From JBKEBQ01 sp047973225 (lineage in GTDB: Bacteria; Bacillota_I; Bacilli_A; Erysipelotrichales; Erysipelotrichaceae): a stretch of DNA of 8,820 nt. Below, in pieces: positions 1 to 6,917 of the stretch; the first letter of the stretch is position 1, and each line of letters opens with the position of its first letter. The notes beneath the pieces were generated by a model. The model was given only the letters and a program-made list of their open reading frames with translations, was not told the DNA's origin and did no database searches. Both the position numbers and the translations under genes were made by a program. The stretch lies in assembly GCA_047973225.1 (NCBI GenBank), contig JBKEBQ010000041.1, forward strand, positions 1 to 8,820, read 5' to 3'.

Positions 1-402
1 AGATATCTCTTTGCGACATTCCTTTTGCATACATGGCTAATACTTTACGCTCAATATCAGATACATCTTTTTCCTTTTTCTCCACGAGTATTGGTTCAAA
101 ACTTGCATCACGATCTCGTGGTACTTTAATTTCTACATTACCTGGATGGTGCGTAAAGATTTTCTAGTATAACCATTTCGGCGATTATCACTATCTTTGA
201 AATCCTTGTTGTTTGATTCATAACCTAAATGATGTTCCATCTCGCCTTGCAACATCGTTTCAAACATTGGTCCAAATAGATTTTTTAAAGCGCCATTCAT
301 GTCTTGTACATTTTTAGGATTATATTCTTTAATAATCTATTGTGCTAGTGCTACTGTTTTTGTGTCTCTCTTTGTTTTTGTTATTATCTTTATTTCTTTC
401 AT
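1..402 (-). pseudogene. IS256-family transposase, N-terminal part, with internal stop and frameshift
   Basis: Read from an ATG at 402, the protein begins MKEIKI and shows the family's N-terminal pattern: a short LFGPMFETMLQGEM segment, then HHLGYE, DNRRNGYTRKSLRT, and after a frame change VEIKVPRDRDASFEP and DIERKVLAMYAKGMSQRDI up to the window edge. These match the start of IS256-type transposases closely; the catalytic DDE core would lie beyond the window. Two lesions are visible. There is an in-frame TAG at 337-339 after only 21 codons, and a one-base frame change between about 135 and 160, where the original frame hits TAG at 133-135 while the family motif continues in another frame. A restart at a Met just after the first stop would still meet the frameshift. 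I call it a dead fragment, cut by the window edge. Confidence 0.88.
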
Positions 403-432
403 TTATTTTATCATACACAAATTAAAAACCAT

Positions 433-461
433 GTAGGTAGAGCCGTACGCTCTCTACTTAC
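433..461 (-). other. Imperfect hairpin between IS end and transposase start
   Basis: The stretch gtaggtagag...ctctacttac forms a 10-bp stem, one pair being G-T, around a 9-base centre that includes cgtac. It has no T-run, so it is not an obvious terminator. Hairpins just inside an IS end are often proposed to shield the transposase from read-through transcription or translation; that role here is inference. Confidence 0.45.
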
Positions 462-481
462 ACAGTTTATTTTACACTCCC
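457..481 (-). repeat. IS256-type terminal inverted repeat (one end)
   Basis: On the minus strand this reads GGGAGTGTAAAATAAACTGT then GTAAG. It resembles the terminal repeats of IS256-family elements, which commonly contain TGTAAA and CTGTGTAA blocks, and it lies about 55 bp before the transposase start as expected. The partner repeat is outside the window, so the exact ends are estimates. Confidence 0.6.
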
Positions 482-563
482 GTATAAAACTGAATGAGGC
501 TTTGCATAACTTTGATTACACGTCTACTTTTACTTAACTAGTGCAGATAAATATCATTTGCTT

Positions 564-983
564 TTATTTTGCGATTCTACTTTCGCAATAGATACATCGA
601 TATACATGCTGTTCTTTATCCACCAATTTGAATATTTGTTTCAGTGATGTTTCCGTTGAAGTGATACACCTTGGATTTTTGCAGATTTCAACATTGTTAA
701 TAGTTTTAGGAAGTTCTAACTTTTGCTTTTCAATAGTAATTCCATCTTTGATAAAACTAATGGTAATGTTAGCATCAATATATCCTAATACATCCAAATC
801 AACTTTAAAATCATTATCAATTTTAATGATATCTTTCTTTCCCATTTTATGACTTTTCACATTTTTGATGATCGCAATACTGCAATTTAACTCATCTAAA
901 TTCAAACTATCATACACTCTCATTCCCTTCCCTGCAGTAATATGATCTAAAACAATCCCATTTTTTATGCTATCAATATTCAT
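564..983 (-). CDS. pyrI: Aspartate carbamoyltransferase regulatory chain
   Basis: This 139-residue protein is the regulatory chain of aspartate transcarbamoylase, which binds nucleotide effectors and pairs with PyrB catalytic trimers in the cytoplasm. The N-terminal nucleotide-binding domain opens with IKNGIVLDHITAGKG (residues 6-20), the counterpart of the E. coli IKRGTVIDHIPA motif, and includes MGKKDIIKI (47-55). The C-terminal zinc domain has the four expected cysteines, C101-x4-C106 and C130-x2-C133. Length is slightly under the E. coli chain. The start codon overlaps the pyrB stop as ATGA (980-983) and has AAGGAGG at 991-997, 7 bases upstream, so the two are translationally coupled. No clear terminator follows; an IS256 remnant begins about 80 bp downstream. 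A PyrI partner implies allosteric control in addition to any RNA-level control. Confidence 0.96.
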   Translation of the reverse strand: MNIDSIKNGIVLDHITAGKGMRVYDSLNLDELNCSIAIIKNVKSHKMGKKDIIKIDNDFKVDLDVLGYIDANITISFIKDGITIEKQKLELPKTINNVEICKNPRCITSTETSLKQIFKLVDKEQHVYRCIYCESRIAK

Positions 984-1915
984 TTTGACCCCTCCTTAGC
1001 TACAGACAGACCTAACATGTTCATAATGAGTGCCATGCGAATATATTTCCCATTGAGCACTTGGCTAAAATAACAAGCTCTAGGATCATCATCAACCTCA
1101 ACCGCAATCTCATTCACTCTAGGCAATGGATGAAGAATTGACAAATCTGTTTTTGCTTTTTTTAATTTTTCTAAATCCAATATATAACTATCTTTTAAGC
1201 GAATATAATCTGCCTCATTGAAAAAACGCTCTTTTTGAACTCTTGTCATATAAAGAACATCCAACTCTGCCATCACATCTTCCATTTGCGAAACTTCAAT
1301 AAATTCTAAATTATTTTTTTCCACAACATCGCGCTTCAAATATTCAGGAATTCTTAATTCTTCTGGTGAACAACAGACAAAACGAATATCTTTGTATCTT
1401 GATAATGCTTTCAATAAAGAATGTACGGTTCTACCAAATTTCAAATCGCCGCAAAATCCTATGGTTAAATTATCCAAACGTCCTTTTTCTCGGTGAATAG
1501 TTAATAAATCCGTAAGAGTCTGCGTTGGATGGTTATGCCCTCCATCTCCTGCATTGATAATTGGTACACCTGCTCTTACACTTGCGGCTAGTGGGGCACC
1601 CTCTTTTGGATGACGCATCGCAATAATATGCGAATAGCACGACACCGTTTGAATCGTATCCGATACGCTTTCACCTTTTGCAGCACTCGAAGAATTTGCT
1701 GATGAAAAACCAAGTACATTACCACCTAATTCAAACATCGCTGCTTCAAAACTAAGTCTTGTTCTGGTACTTGGTTCAAAAAATAAGGTTGCAAGGGTTT
1801 TGTGTTTGCACACCTCTTCATACTTTTTGGGATTGGCAATAATGTCATCCGCTGTGTTCAATAATTCATTAATGTCTTCAATACTAAGATCCATGGGATC
1901 AATCAAATGTTTCAT
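980..1915 (-). CDS. pyrB: Aspartate carbamoyltransferase catalytic chain
   Basis: PyrB condenses carbamoyl phosphate with L-aspartate to N-carbamoyl-L-aspartate, the committed step of pyrimidine synthesis. At 311 residues it has full family length. Visible motifs are the carbamoyl phosphate loop FFEPSTRTRLSFE (residues 45-57, STRTR 49-53), SAAKGES (77-83, the loop donating Ser and Lys to the neighbouring active site), HPTQTLTDLLTI (129-140), GDLKFGRTVHSL (156-167), the aspartate-binding RVQKERF (225-231) and HPLPRVNEI (262-270). STRTR and HPLPR are also found in ornithine carbamoyltransferase, but RVQKERF and the adjacent pyrI settle the identity. AGGAGG at 1921-1926 sits 5 bases before the ATG. 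Upstream lie a promoter and a PyrR-type leader element. pyrI overlaps its stop by 4 bases. Confidence 0.98.
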   Translation of the reverse strand: MKHLIDPMDLSIEDINELLNTADDIIANPKKYEEVCKHKTLATLFFEPSTRTRLSFEAAMFELGGNVLGFSSANSSSAAKGESVSDTIQTVSCYSHIIAMRHPKEGAPLAASVRAGVPIINAGDGGHNHPTQTLTDLLTIHREKGRLDNLTIGFCGDLKFGRTVHSLLKALSRYKDIRFVCCSPEELRIPEYLKRDVVEKNNLEFIEVSQMEDVMAELDVLYMTRVQKERFFNEADYIRLKDSYILDLEKLKKAKTDLSILHPLPRVNEIAVEVDDDPRACYFSQVLNGKYIRMALIMNMLGLSVAKEGSK

Positions 1916-1921
1916 ATGCTC

Positions 1922-1943
1922 CTCCTATTTCATAAATAGTGAG
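1922..1943 (-). promoter_or_regulatory. Hairpin covering part of the pyrB ribosome binding site
   Basis: In the pyrB leader, CTC-A-CTATTT, a three-base ATG loop, then AAATAG-GAG form a 9-bp stem with one bulged A. The 3' arm takes up most of the AGGAGG site at 1921-1926, so folding could lower pyrB translation. A second copy of AATAG just upstream (1948-1952) could pair with the same CTATT and compete. The pairing is seen in the sequence; the regulatory role is inference. Confidence 0.45.
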
Positions 1944-1956
1944 TGCCCTATTCTTT

Positions 1957-1987
1957 CCTTTATAATCTCTCTGGATTATGTTAAAGG
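1957..1987 (-). promoter_or_regulatory. PyrR binding-loop element in the pyrB leader
   Basis: The leader RNA contains AATCCAGAGAGATT, one base away from the PyrR binding-loop consensus ARUCCNGNGAGGYU. It folds as expected for that element: lower stem CCTTT/AAAGG, a three-base bulge AAC on the 5' side, a perfect six-pair upper stem ATAATC/GATTAT, and the hexaloop CAGAGA (matching CNGNGA). PyrR with UMP binds such loops in Firmicutes and reduces pyr expression. In Bacillus this acts through an adjacent terminator; here I see no GC-rich hairpin with a T-run between this element and the pyrB start, so control may act on translation instead. pyrR is not in the window. Confidence 0.8.
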
Positions 1988-2004
1988 GTCATTTCACTAA
2001 ACGT

Positions 2005-2032
2005 ATCATACCATAAAGGATATAAATTTCAA
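2005..2032 (-). promoter_or_regulatory. pyrBI promoter
   Basis: The minus strand shows TTGAAA (2027-2032), a 16-base spacer and TATGAT (2005-2010), preceded by TGG, an extended -10 feature. Transcription would start near 1998, giving a leader of about 80 bases that carries the PyrR-type element before pyrB. The -35 box begins right after the T-run that ends the upstream operon. Confidence 0.75.
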
Positions 2033-2033
2033 T

Positions 2034-2079
2034 AAAAAACACAAAAACAAACACCCATTACAGAATTATTTGTTTTTGT
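2034..2079 (-). terminator. Rho-independent terminator of the murF operon, starting inside the last CDS
   Basis: ACAAAAACAAA and TTTGTTTTTGT form a perfect 11-bp inverted repeat (2041-2051 with 2069-2079) around a 17-base loop, followed in the transcript by G and six T (2034-2040). The upstream arm lies within the last codons and stop region of the FAD-dependent dehydrogenase gene. The stem is A/T-rich, so it is weaker than a typical terminator, but its position at the operon end supports the call. Confidence 0.65.
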
Positions 2080-3652
2080 ATATCTTCATTATATTTTCTG
2101 CACAGCGAATCCCATCTAGTGCACTAGAAATAATTCCCCCAGCATAGCCACTCCCCTCACCGATCGGAAATACACGCTGAACGGAATGCGACTCCATATT
2201 ATCTTCACGAAGTAGGCGAATCGGTGAAGATGATCGTGTTTCAATTCCCGTTAAAACCGCTTCCTCATTTTTAAAAGCAGCATTCATCTTTGCAAATGCG
2301 CGTAGCCCTTGTTCCAAATAATCACCAATCGATTCTGGCAATGCCTTGCGTAGATTTACATACTTCACTCCCAACGCATAAGAAGGCGCAACACTTGCAG
2401 CTTTCATACTTTCTACGTTATCTAAAAAGTCTTTTACTAATTGCACCGGCGCTGTATAGTTACTTCCCCCTAAAACAAACATTGCCTTTTCTAAGTCTTC
2501 TTGAAACTGCATACCATCAAAGACACCATTTCCGTAATCATGATGATTTACTTGTACTAAAATTGCACTATTCGCATTTTCTTTATCACGGGCATGATAG
2601 CTCATCCCATTCACTACCAAATGTTGCTTCTTAGATGTTGCTGCTACTACTTCACCACCAGGACACATACAAAATGTGTAAACACCTCGTTGCTCTGCTT
2701 TATGTGTTAAACGATAACTAGCAGCTTCTAAATGTGGATGTAAAAATGCATCATGATACAAAGCTTTATTGATGTCTATTTGTGGATGTTCAATACGTAA
2801 TCCTACCGCAAAGGGTTTGGACTCCATACATACGCCTTTTTTCTGCAACATTTTAAATGTTTCACGAGCACTATTTCCCAATGCCAAAACGAGAACAGCA
2901 CATGTCTGTTGCTTACCATTGATAAAAATAGATTTTACAGCGTGATCTTCAACATAGATCGAATCTAGTTTTGCATGAAAATGAATATCCCCGCCTAAGT
3001 CGATAATTGCCTTTCGCATTTGTACTATGACCTTACGCAATACATCTGTTCCTATGTGAGGATGCGCCTCGTATGCAATACTTGGCTCTGCTCCATACTT
3101 TATAAATGTTCGTAACACTTTATTTGCTCGCTCATCTTTTGTACGAGCAGTGAGTTTTCCATCTGAAAAAGTTCCAGCACCTCCCTCTCCAAACTGGATA
3201 TTACTTTCTTCATTCAAGACTCTCTGCTTTAAAAATAAATCTACATCTTTTACACGCTCACTCATCGAACTTCCCCGCTCATACACAATTGGAGCATATC
3301 CCTTTTCAGCCAGCCACAATGCACAAAACAATCCTGCTGGACCAGCGCCTATGATAACAGGGCGTGAAGGGAGTGTGCAATTTCCCATCTGCGGGTATTT
3401 ATATTCTGTTTTCACCATTTTTTTTATCAACAATGGATATTTCTTTAAAATTTGTTTCTCATTTCTGCAACAAAAAGCAACACTATATACAAAATAAATA
3501 TCATTTCTTCTTGCATCAATGCTTTGACGAAGAATCTCAATATGATGAATATCTTCCACATCTATTCTCAACTTTTTGCCAATATGTCGACGAATGGTAG
3601 ATAGCGCTTGTGATTTTTTATACTTAATTTTTAATTGATCAAAACGAATCAT
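2066..3652 (-). CDS. FAD-dependent dehydrogenase, COG2509-type
   Basis: A 528-residue soluble flavoprotein. After an N-terminal extension of about 95 residues comes the FAD dinucleotide-binding motif VIIGAGPAGL (residues 99-108), with an acidic residue at the end of the second strand (YERG, 124-127). Next come FGEGGAGTFSDGKL (154-167), the NAD/FAD-type LVLALGNSAR (254-263), TRSSSPIRL (472-480) and the C-terminal flavin motif with GEGSGYAGGIISSALDG (498-514). This order is typical of the widespread uncharacterised FAD-dependent dehydrogenases grouped in COG2509; no substrate is established for them, and I assign none. The start overlaps the stop of the upstream membrane gene as TAATG (sharing base 3652), and only a weak AAGG precedes it, so translation is probably coupled. 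It is the last gene of the wall operon; a link to peptidoglycan synthesis is suggested only by position. Confidence 0.9.
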   Translation of the reverse strand: MIRFDQLKIKYKKSQALSTIRRHIGKKLRIDVEDIHHIEILRQSIDARRNDIYFVYSVAFCCRNEKQILKKYPLLIKKMVKTEYKYPQMGNCTLPSRPVIIGAGPAGLFCALWLAEKGYAPIVYERGSSMSERVKDVDLFLKQRVLNEESNIQFGEGGAGTFSDGKLTARTKDERANKVLRTFIKYGAEPSIAYEAHPHIGTDVLRKVIVQMRKAIIDLGGDIHFHAKLDSIYVEDHAVKSIFINGKQQTCAVLVLALGNSARETFKMLQKKGVCMESKPFAVGLRIEHPQIDINKALYHDAFLHPHLEAASYRLTHKAEQRGVYTFCMCPGGEVVAATSKKQHLVVNGMSYHARDKENANSAILVQVNHHDYGNGVFDGMQFQEDLEKAMFVLGGSNYTAPVQLVKDFLDNVESMKAASVAPSYALGVKYVNLRKALPESIGDYLEQGLRAFAKMNAAFKNEEAVLTGIETRSSSPIRLLREDNMESHSVQRVFPIGEGSGYAGGIISSALDGIRCAENIMKIYKNK

Positions 3653-4695
3653 TAATATAGAACCTTAAAAAACCAATATTTTTTCATCAAGGAAAGTTTA
3701 TAAACAATATATGCATAATTATTCGCTAGAAGCATCACAGTGATAAAGATAATCAATGGATTTTTTAAAATCGTAATGGGCACAGCATCCACTACTACGA
3801 TTGCCATCGGATATGCTACATACATAAGGGTTGTCATATTACGAAAGGTAATATAACGTTCATGATAATGCAATGATATTTGTGTCGTATAAATGAAAAA
3901 ATAAAACGTAAATGGCACGACCATTACATACATTGAAATATATGTTGGATCTAACTGAATTCCGCGAATGAAGAACACTTCAACAAACAACAATACAAAA
4001 GATACTGCCAAACGAGGTAATAACATTTTATTTGAAAAACGCATATCCTCTACTGCCACAAAATATCCAATGAAAGCATAAATGAAACCATAAAATAAAC
4101 CATTTTGTAGCGATACAAAAAACTGTCCATACACTCTTGCTATATCTTTAAATAACGATACTTCCATAAAAACAGAACCATATACATTCAAAACAGAAGC
4201 AACAATATAGCATCCTATCGCCCCTATAAAAATGTATTTTTTATCCACTTTACCAATCAACATATATACAAGCGTCACGGCAAAAATAAGTGCTGGGAAT
4301 ATCCAAAGATGCGCATAACTTCCATAAAAAATAGAATGCGTCAGATATTCCGTGAATAAAGAAGTACTCATACCATCTCCTAACCATTTAGGTAGCAACG
4401 CAAATATATAAATAAAACTATAAACAAGATATATTCGTAATAAACGAAAGATATAATTTCTAAAAACTTTAAAGTTTTTTTCGCGGTATAAATTCAAACT
4501 AAAATCTAGTTTTTTGAACATAGAAAAAGTACTTGCCACAAAAATGAACGGCAAAGCTATATTTCCCAACACATTTACAACAAAATAATTCAATGTATCA
4601 TTGCCTAATGAAAATGGTTGTGTTGCTGCCATAATCAAGACAATAACACAAAAAATTCTTACTACATCAATACCATAATATTTTTTAGCTTCCAT
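3652..4695 (-). CDS. Acyltransferase-3-like membrane protein, resembling the membrane half of VanT
   Basis: This 347-residue, very hydrophobic protein has roughly ten predicted membrane segments (for example about 11-29, 36-58, 84-101, 127-147, 154-172, 195-214, 227-244, 254-272, 288-305, 312-332). It opens with YYGIDVVRIF (residues 6-15), the family's N-terminal signature, and has HLWIFPAL (129-136) and NGLFYGFIYAFIGY (198-211), patterns I associate with the membrane domain of VanT serine racemases and other acyltransferase-3 proteins. The family's R-x10-H signature in the first segment is R13-x10-Ala24 here (codon GCA at 4624-4626), and the usual SGF after the second segment reads STF (55-57). 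Acyl transfer may be lost; a role in amino-acid uptake, as proposed for the VanT membrane half, is possible. AAGGAG precedes the start, right after the alr stop. Confidence 0.78.
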   Translation of the reverse strand: MEAKKYYGIDVVRIFCVIVLIMAATQPFSLGNDTLNYFVVNVLGNIALPFIFVASTFSMFKKLDFSLNLYREKNFKVFRNYIFRLLRIYLVYSFIYIFALLPKWLGDGMSTSLFTEYLTHSIFYGSYAHLWIFPALIFAVTLVYMLIGKVDKKYIFIGAIGCYIVASVLNVYGSVFMEVSLFKDIARVYGQFFVSLQNGLFYGFIYAFIGYFVAVEDMRFSNKMLLPRLAVSFVLLFVEVFFIRGIQLDPTYISMYVMVVPFTFYFFIYTTQISLHYHERYITFRNMTTLMYVAYPMAIVVVDAVPITILKNPLIIFITVMLLANNYAYIVYKLSLMKKYWFFKVLY

Positions 4696-4707
4696 TAATT
4701 TCTCCTT

Positions 4708-5856
4708 TTATCGATAAAATCGTGGTACGCGATACGAGATTAAACAAAAAGACTCATTATTGATAGTTCTAGAGCATCTAGATAATTGGTCTATTGCAAT
4801 AACATTTCCACCTTGTTGCCCAACAAGAACGACCACATCCCCTTCCTCTACATTCTCAACTGCACTAACATCAACCATGCATTGATCCATGCAGATATTT
4901 CCAATCACCTCACATTTTACACCATTTACCAAGATTTGAAAATGATGTAAAGATGCTTGTCTATGTAAGCCATCTGCATACCCACAAGAAATTGTAGCTA
5001 CTTTCATATCTTTTTTTGCTTGAAAGTTTCTTCCATAACCAACATAATTATGCGCTCTTACTTTCTTGACTTGCGAAACATTTGCTTTCCAAGTCAAAGA
5101 GGGTTGAAGAAGACTTGTTGTTTGCAAGGGAATTGCATCATCACTCGTGTTCCCAAGCAAAATAATACCTGGACGACAGTAATCAAAGGTTAATTCTGGA
5201 TAATTTAAAACTCCATAACTATTTTGTATATGCGTAAGTCCATACGCGATGTTACGTGCTTTTAACCTTTGTAGTACCTCTTGAAAGCGTTTCAGCTGCA
5301 GTGTTGTAAATGCCACATCATCCTCACGCATAAACATATCTGCGACACTAAAATGAGAAAAAATCCCCTCAATTCGCAAATCCTTTATTTGATATACTTC
5401 ACATATATCTTCGAAATGATCATCCCCTTTAACATAGGGAATTCCCAAACGTCCCATACCCGTATCCACTTTTATATGTGTACGAATCTTGGTCTGGTTT
5501 TGTTTTGCATAGTTTGCCAATACCCTTGCATAGTCAAGACTCATAATACACTGCACAATATCATTTTCAATTAAATAATGGAAATGTTCTTGGGGTGTAT
5601 AGCCGAGAATCAAAATATTTTCTCTTATCTTCGCCTTGCGCAAGCGTAATGCCTCATCAATACTAGAAACCGCAAAAAAATCTACACCCTCTTCTTGTAA
5701 TGTGTGGGCAACTTCAACATCACCATGTCCATAAGCATTTGCTTTTACAACTGCCATGATCTTAGTATCCGCAACATGCTGTTTTATCCATTGATAGTTT
5801 TGCTTCACAATACGCAAATCAATTTCAACCCATGTACGACTCTTACTTTGTAACAT
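4708..5856 (-). CDS. alr: Alanine racemase, PLP-dependent
   Basis: Alr interconverts L- and D-alanine for peptidoglycan. At 382 residues it has normal length. Visible active-site parts are the PLP lysine in VVKANAYGHG (K38), KVDTGMGRLG (K129, R136), the His of FSHFS (H168), CRPG (R228), the catalytic Tyr in VGYGRNF (Y274) and ICMDQ (321-325). The C-terminal SYRVPR carries Tyr375, the position that is Tyr in alanine racemases and reported as Asn (Asn696) in the serine racemase VanTG; by this criterion it should prefer alanine. In contrast, HIQNSYGVLNYPEL (209-222) looks more like VanT than the common HxANSAA form. AGGAG lies 5 bases before the start, and the gene begins 2 bases after ddl ends. 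It is followed after 12 bases by a VanT-like membrane gene. Serine activity cannot be excluded. Confidence 0.93.
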   Translation of the reverse strand: MLQSKSRTWVEIDLRIVKQNYQWIKQHVADTKIMAVVKANAYGHGDVEVAHTLQEEGVDFFAVSSIDEALRLRKAKIRENILILGYTPQEHFHYLIENDIVQCIMSLDYARVLANYAKQNQTKIRTHIKVDTGMGRLGIPYVKGDDHFEDICEVYQIKDLRIEGIFSHFSVADMFMREDDVAFTTLQLKRFQEVLQRLKARNIAYGLTHIQNSYGVLNYPELTFDYCRPGIILLGNTSDDAIPLQTTSLLQPSLTWKANVSQVKKVRAHNYVGYGRNFQAKKDMKVATISCGYADGLHRQASLHHFQILVNGVKCEVIGNICMDQCMVDVSAVENVEEGDVVVLVGQQGGNVIAIDQLSRCSRTINNESFCLISYRVPRFYR

Positions 5857-5858
5857 AC

Positions 5859-6917
5859 CTACTCCTGTACTTCGAGGGCAAGTGTAATCAAACGATCAAT
5901 TAAATCCGCAAATGAAATTCCTGCTTGTTTCATCATCATCGGATATCGACTAGCAGACGTAAACCCTGGAATGGTATTGATTTCATTAAAATACAGTTTT
6001 TGATCCGCACCAACAAACATATCAATCCTCGACAATCCTCGACACCCCAACATTTTATAAATAGATTCACCCATCGCCTTGGCTTTTTCACGTGTCGTTT
6101 CATCCAATCGTGCCGGACAATGTATCTTTGTGTTTTCTAATGCGTACTTCGCCTCATAGTCAAAAAATCCATTGTGCGTTTCAATTTCATCGAGTTCACC
6201 AATGATCAACTCATAATTCCCTAGTACTGAGCAGCCAATTTCAAAACCGTCGATACCTTCCTCAATAAGTATTTTTTGATCATGTTCAAATGCAAACGTA
6301 ATGGCTTCATCTAGACAATCAAAATCAATTACCTTACTAATTCCAAAACTAGATCCGGCATTGGCTGGTTTCACAAACAGAGGTAAATGCAGCTTTTTTA
6401 CTACTTTTAAGACATCTTCTTTTCGATAAAATGCTTTATGTGCAACAATATATGGTGCCATTTCGATACCCTTAGCCTCGCAAATGATGTGTGTGAATTC
6501 TTTGTCCATTGCAAGCGCGCTCGTTGTGTGGTTGCAACCAACATAGGGGATATTTGCCAATTCCAACAAGCCTTGAAGCGTACCATCTTCCCCGTGTTTT
6601 CCATGTAATATAGGAAACACACAATCAACATCTAAAGGAACATAGTGTCCATCTGCTTCAACCATAAATCCTTGCTTTGAGGATGTAGATAAAATTACTT
6701 TTCTAGTTCGCGCATCTTGCTGCCAATGATCGTGTTCCAACGTTTCGATATCACCTCGATATTCATACCATGTTCCTGTTTGCGTAATTCCAATTAAAAT
6801 AGGAAAATAGAGTTCCTTGTTTAAATTTTGAAGGACACTCGCTGTAGAGTGTAAAGATACAGAATACTCACTTGAGTTTCCACCAAAAATAATTGCCAAT
6901 CTAATTTTTTTCATCAT
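5859..6917 (-). CDS. ddl: D-alanine--D-X ligase of the VanC/E/G type, possibly D-Ala--D-Ser
   Basis: An ATP-grasp ligase of 352 residues that makes the D-Ala-D-X dipeptide used by MurF. Motifs: FGGNSSEYSVSLHS (residues 11-24), HGKHGEDGTLQG (105-116), PLFVKPANAGSSFGI (179-193), the omega-loop FFDYEAKY (251-258), RIDMF (297-301) and NEINTIPGFTSASRYP (311-326). SEYSVS instead of SxEHEVS, and NTIPGFTSxSRYP instead of NTMPGFTxxSxYP, are features I know from VanC, VanE and VanG. Asp243, Phe252 and Arg324, reported as D-Ser determinants in VanG, are present at the same numbers; they also occur in VanA, so they argue for D-Ala-D-X rather than strict D-Ala-D-Ala. GAGG lies 5 bases before the first of two Met codons, and the start overlaps murF by 17 bases. 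Specificity is inference. Confidence 0.93.
   Translation of the reverse strand: MMKKIRLAIIFGGNSSEYSVSLHSTASVLQNLNKELYFPILIGITQTGTWYEYRGDIETLEHDHWQQDARTRKVILSTSSKQGFMVEADGHYVPLDVDCVFPILHGKHGEDGTLQGLLELANIPYVGCNHTTSALAMDKEFTHIICEAKGIEMAPYIVAHKAFYRKEDVLKVVKKLHLPLFVKPANAGSSFGISKVIDFDCLDEAITFAFEHDQKILIEEGIDGFEIGCSVLGNYELIIGELDEIETHNGFFDYEAKYALENTKIHCPARLDETTREKAKAMGESIYKMLGCRGLSRIDMFVGADQKLYFNEINTIPGFTSASRYPMMMKQAGISFADLIDRLITLALEVQE

Larger units (their letters stand above)
1..481 (-). mobile_element. IS256-family insertion sequence, degenerate, left end; continues beyond the window
   Basis: The stretch holds the start of an IS256-type (Mutator-like) transposase reading on the minus strand, preceded by a noncoding end that looks like the terminal repeat of this family (457-481, read on the minus strand as GGGAGTGTAAAATAAACTGT followed by GTAAG). 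The element boundary is placed near 481 from the repeat's appearance. The other end is outside the window, so the target-site duplication cannot be seen. It sits 82 bp past the pyrI stop codon. The transposase is broken, so the copy is probably immobile. Confidence 0.8.

Noticed and set aside
628..852. Plus-strand open frame opposite pyrI
   Set aside because: It is antisense to a well-supported pyrI, with no ribosome binding site or recognisable product.
2290..3600. Plus-strand open frames within the FAD-dependent dehydrogenase gene (for example 2290-2634 and 3150-3497)
   Set aside because: They lie opposite a gene with clear motifs, show no family features or ribosome binding sites, and are antisense shadows.
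3652..6917. An acquired vancomycin-resistance cassette
   Set aside because: No vanXY-type peptidase, vanRS regulators, integrase or base-composition break is visible; the ligase and racemase sit in a murF operon, which suggests resident chromosomal genes.
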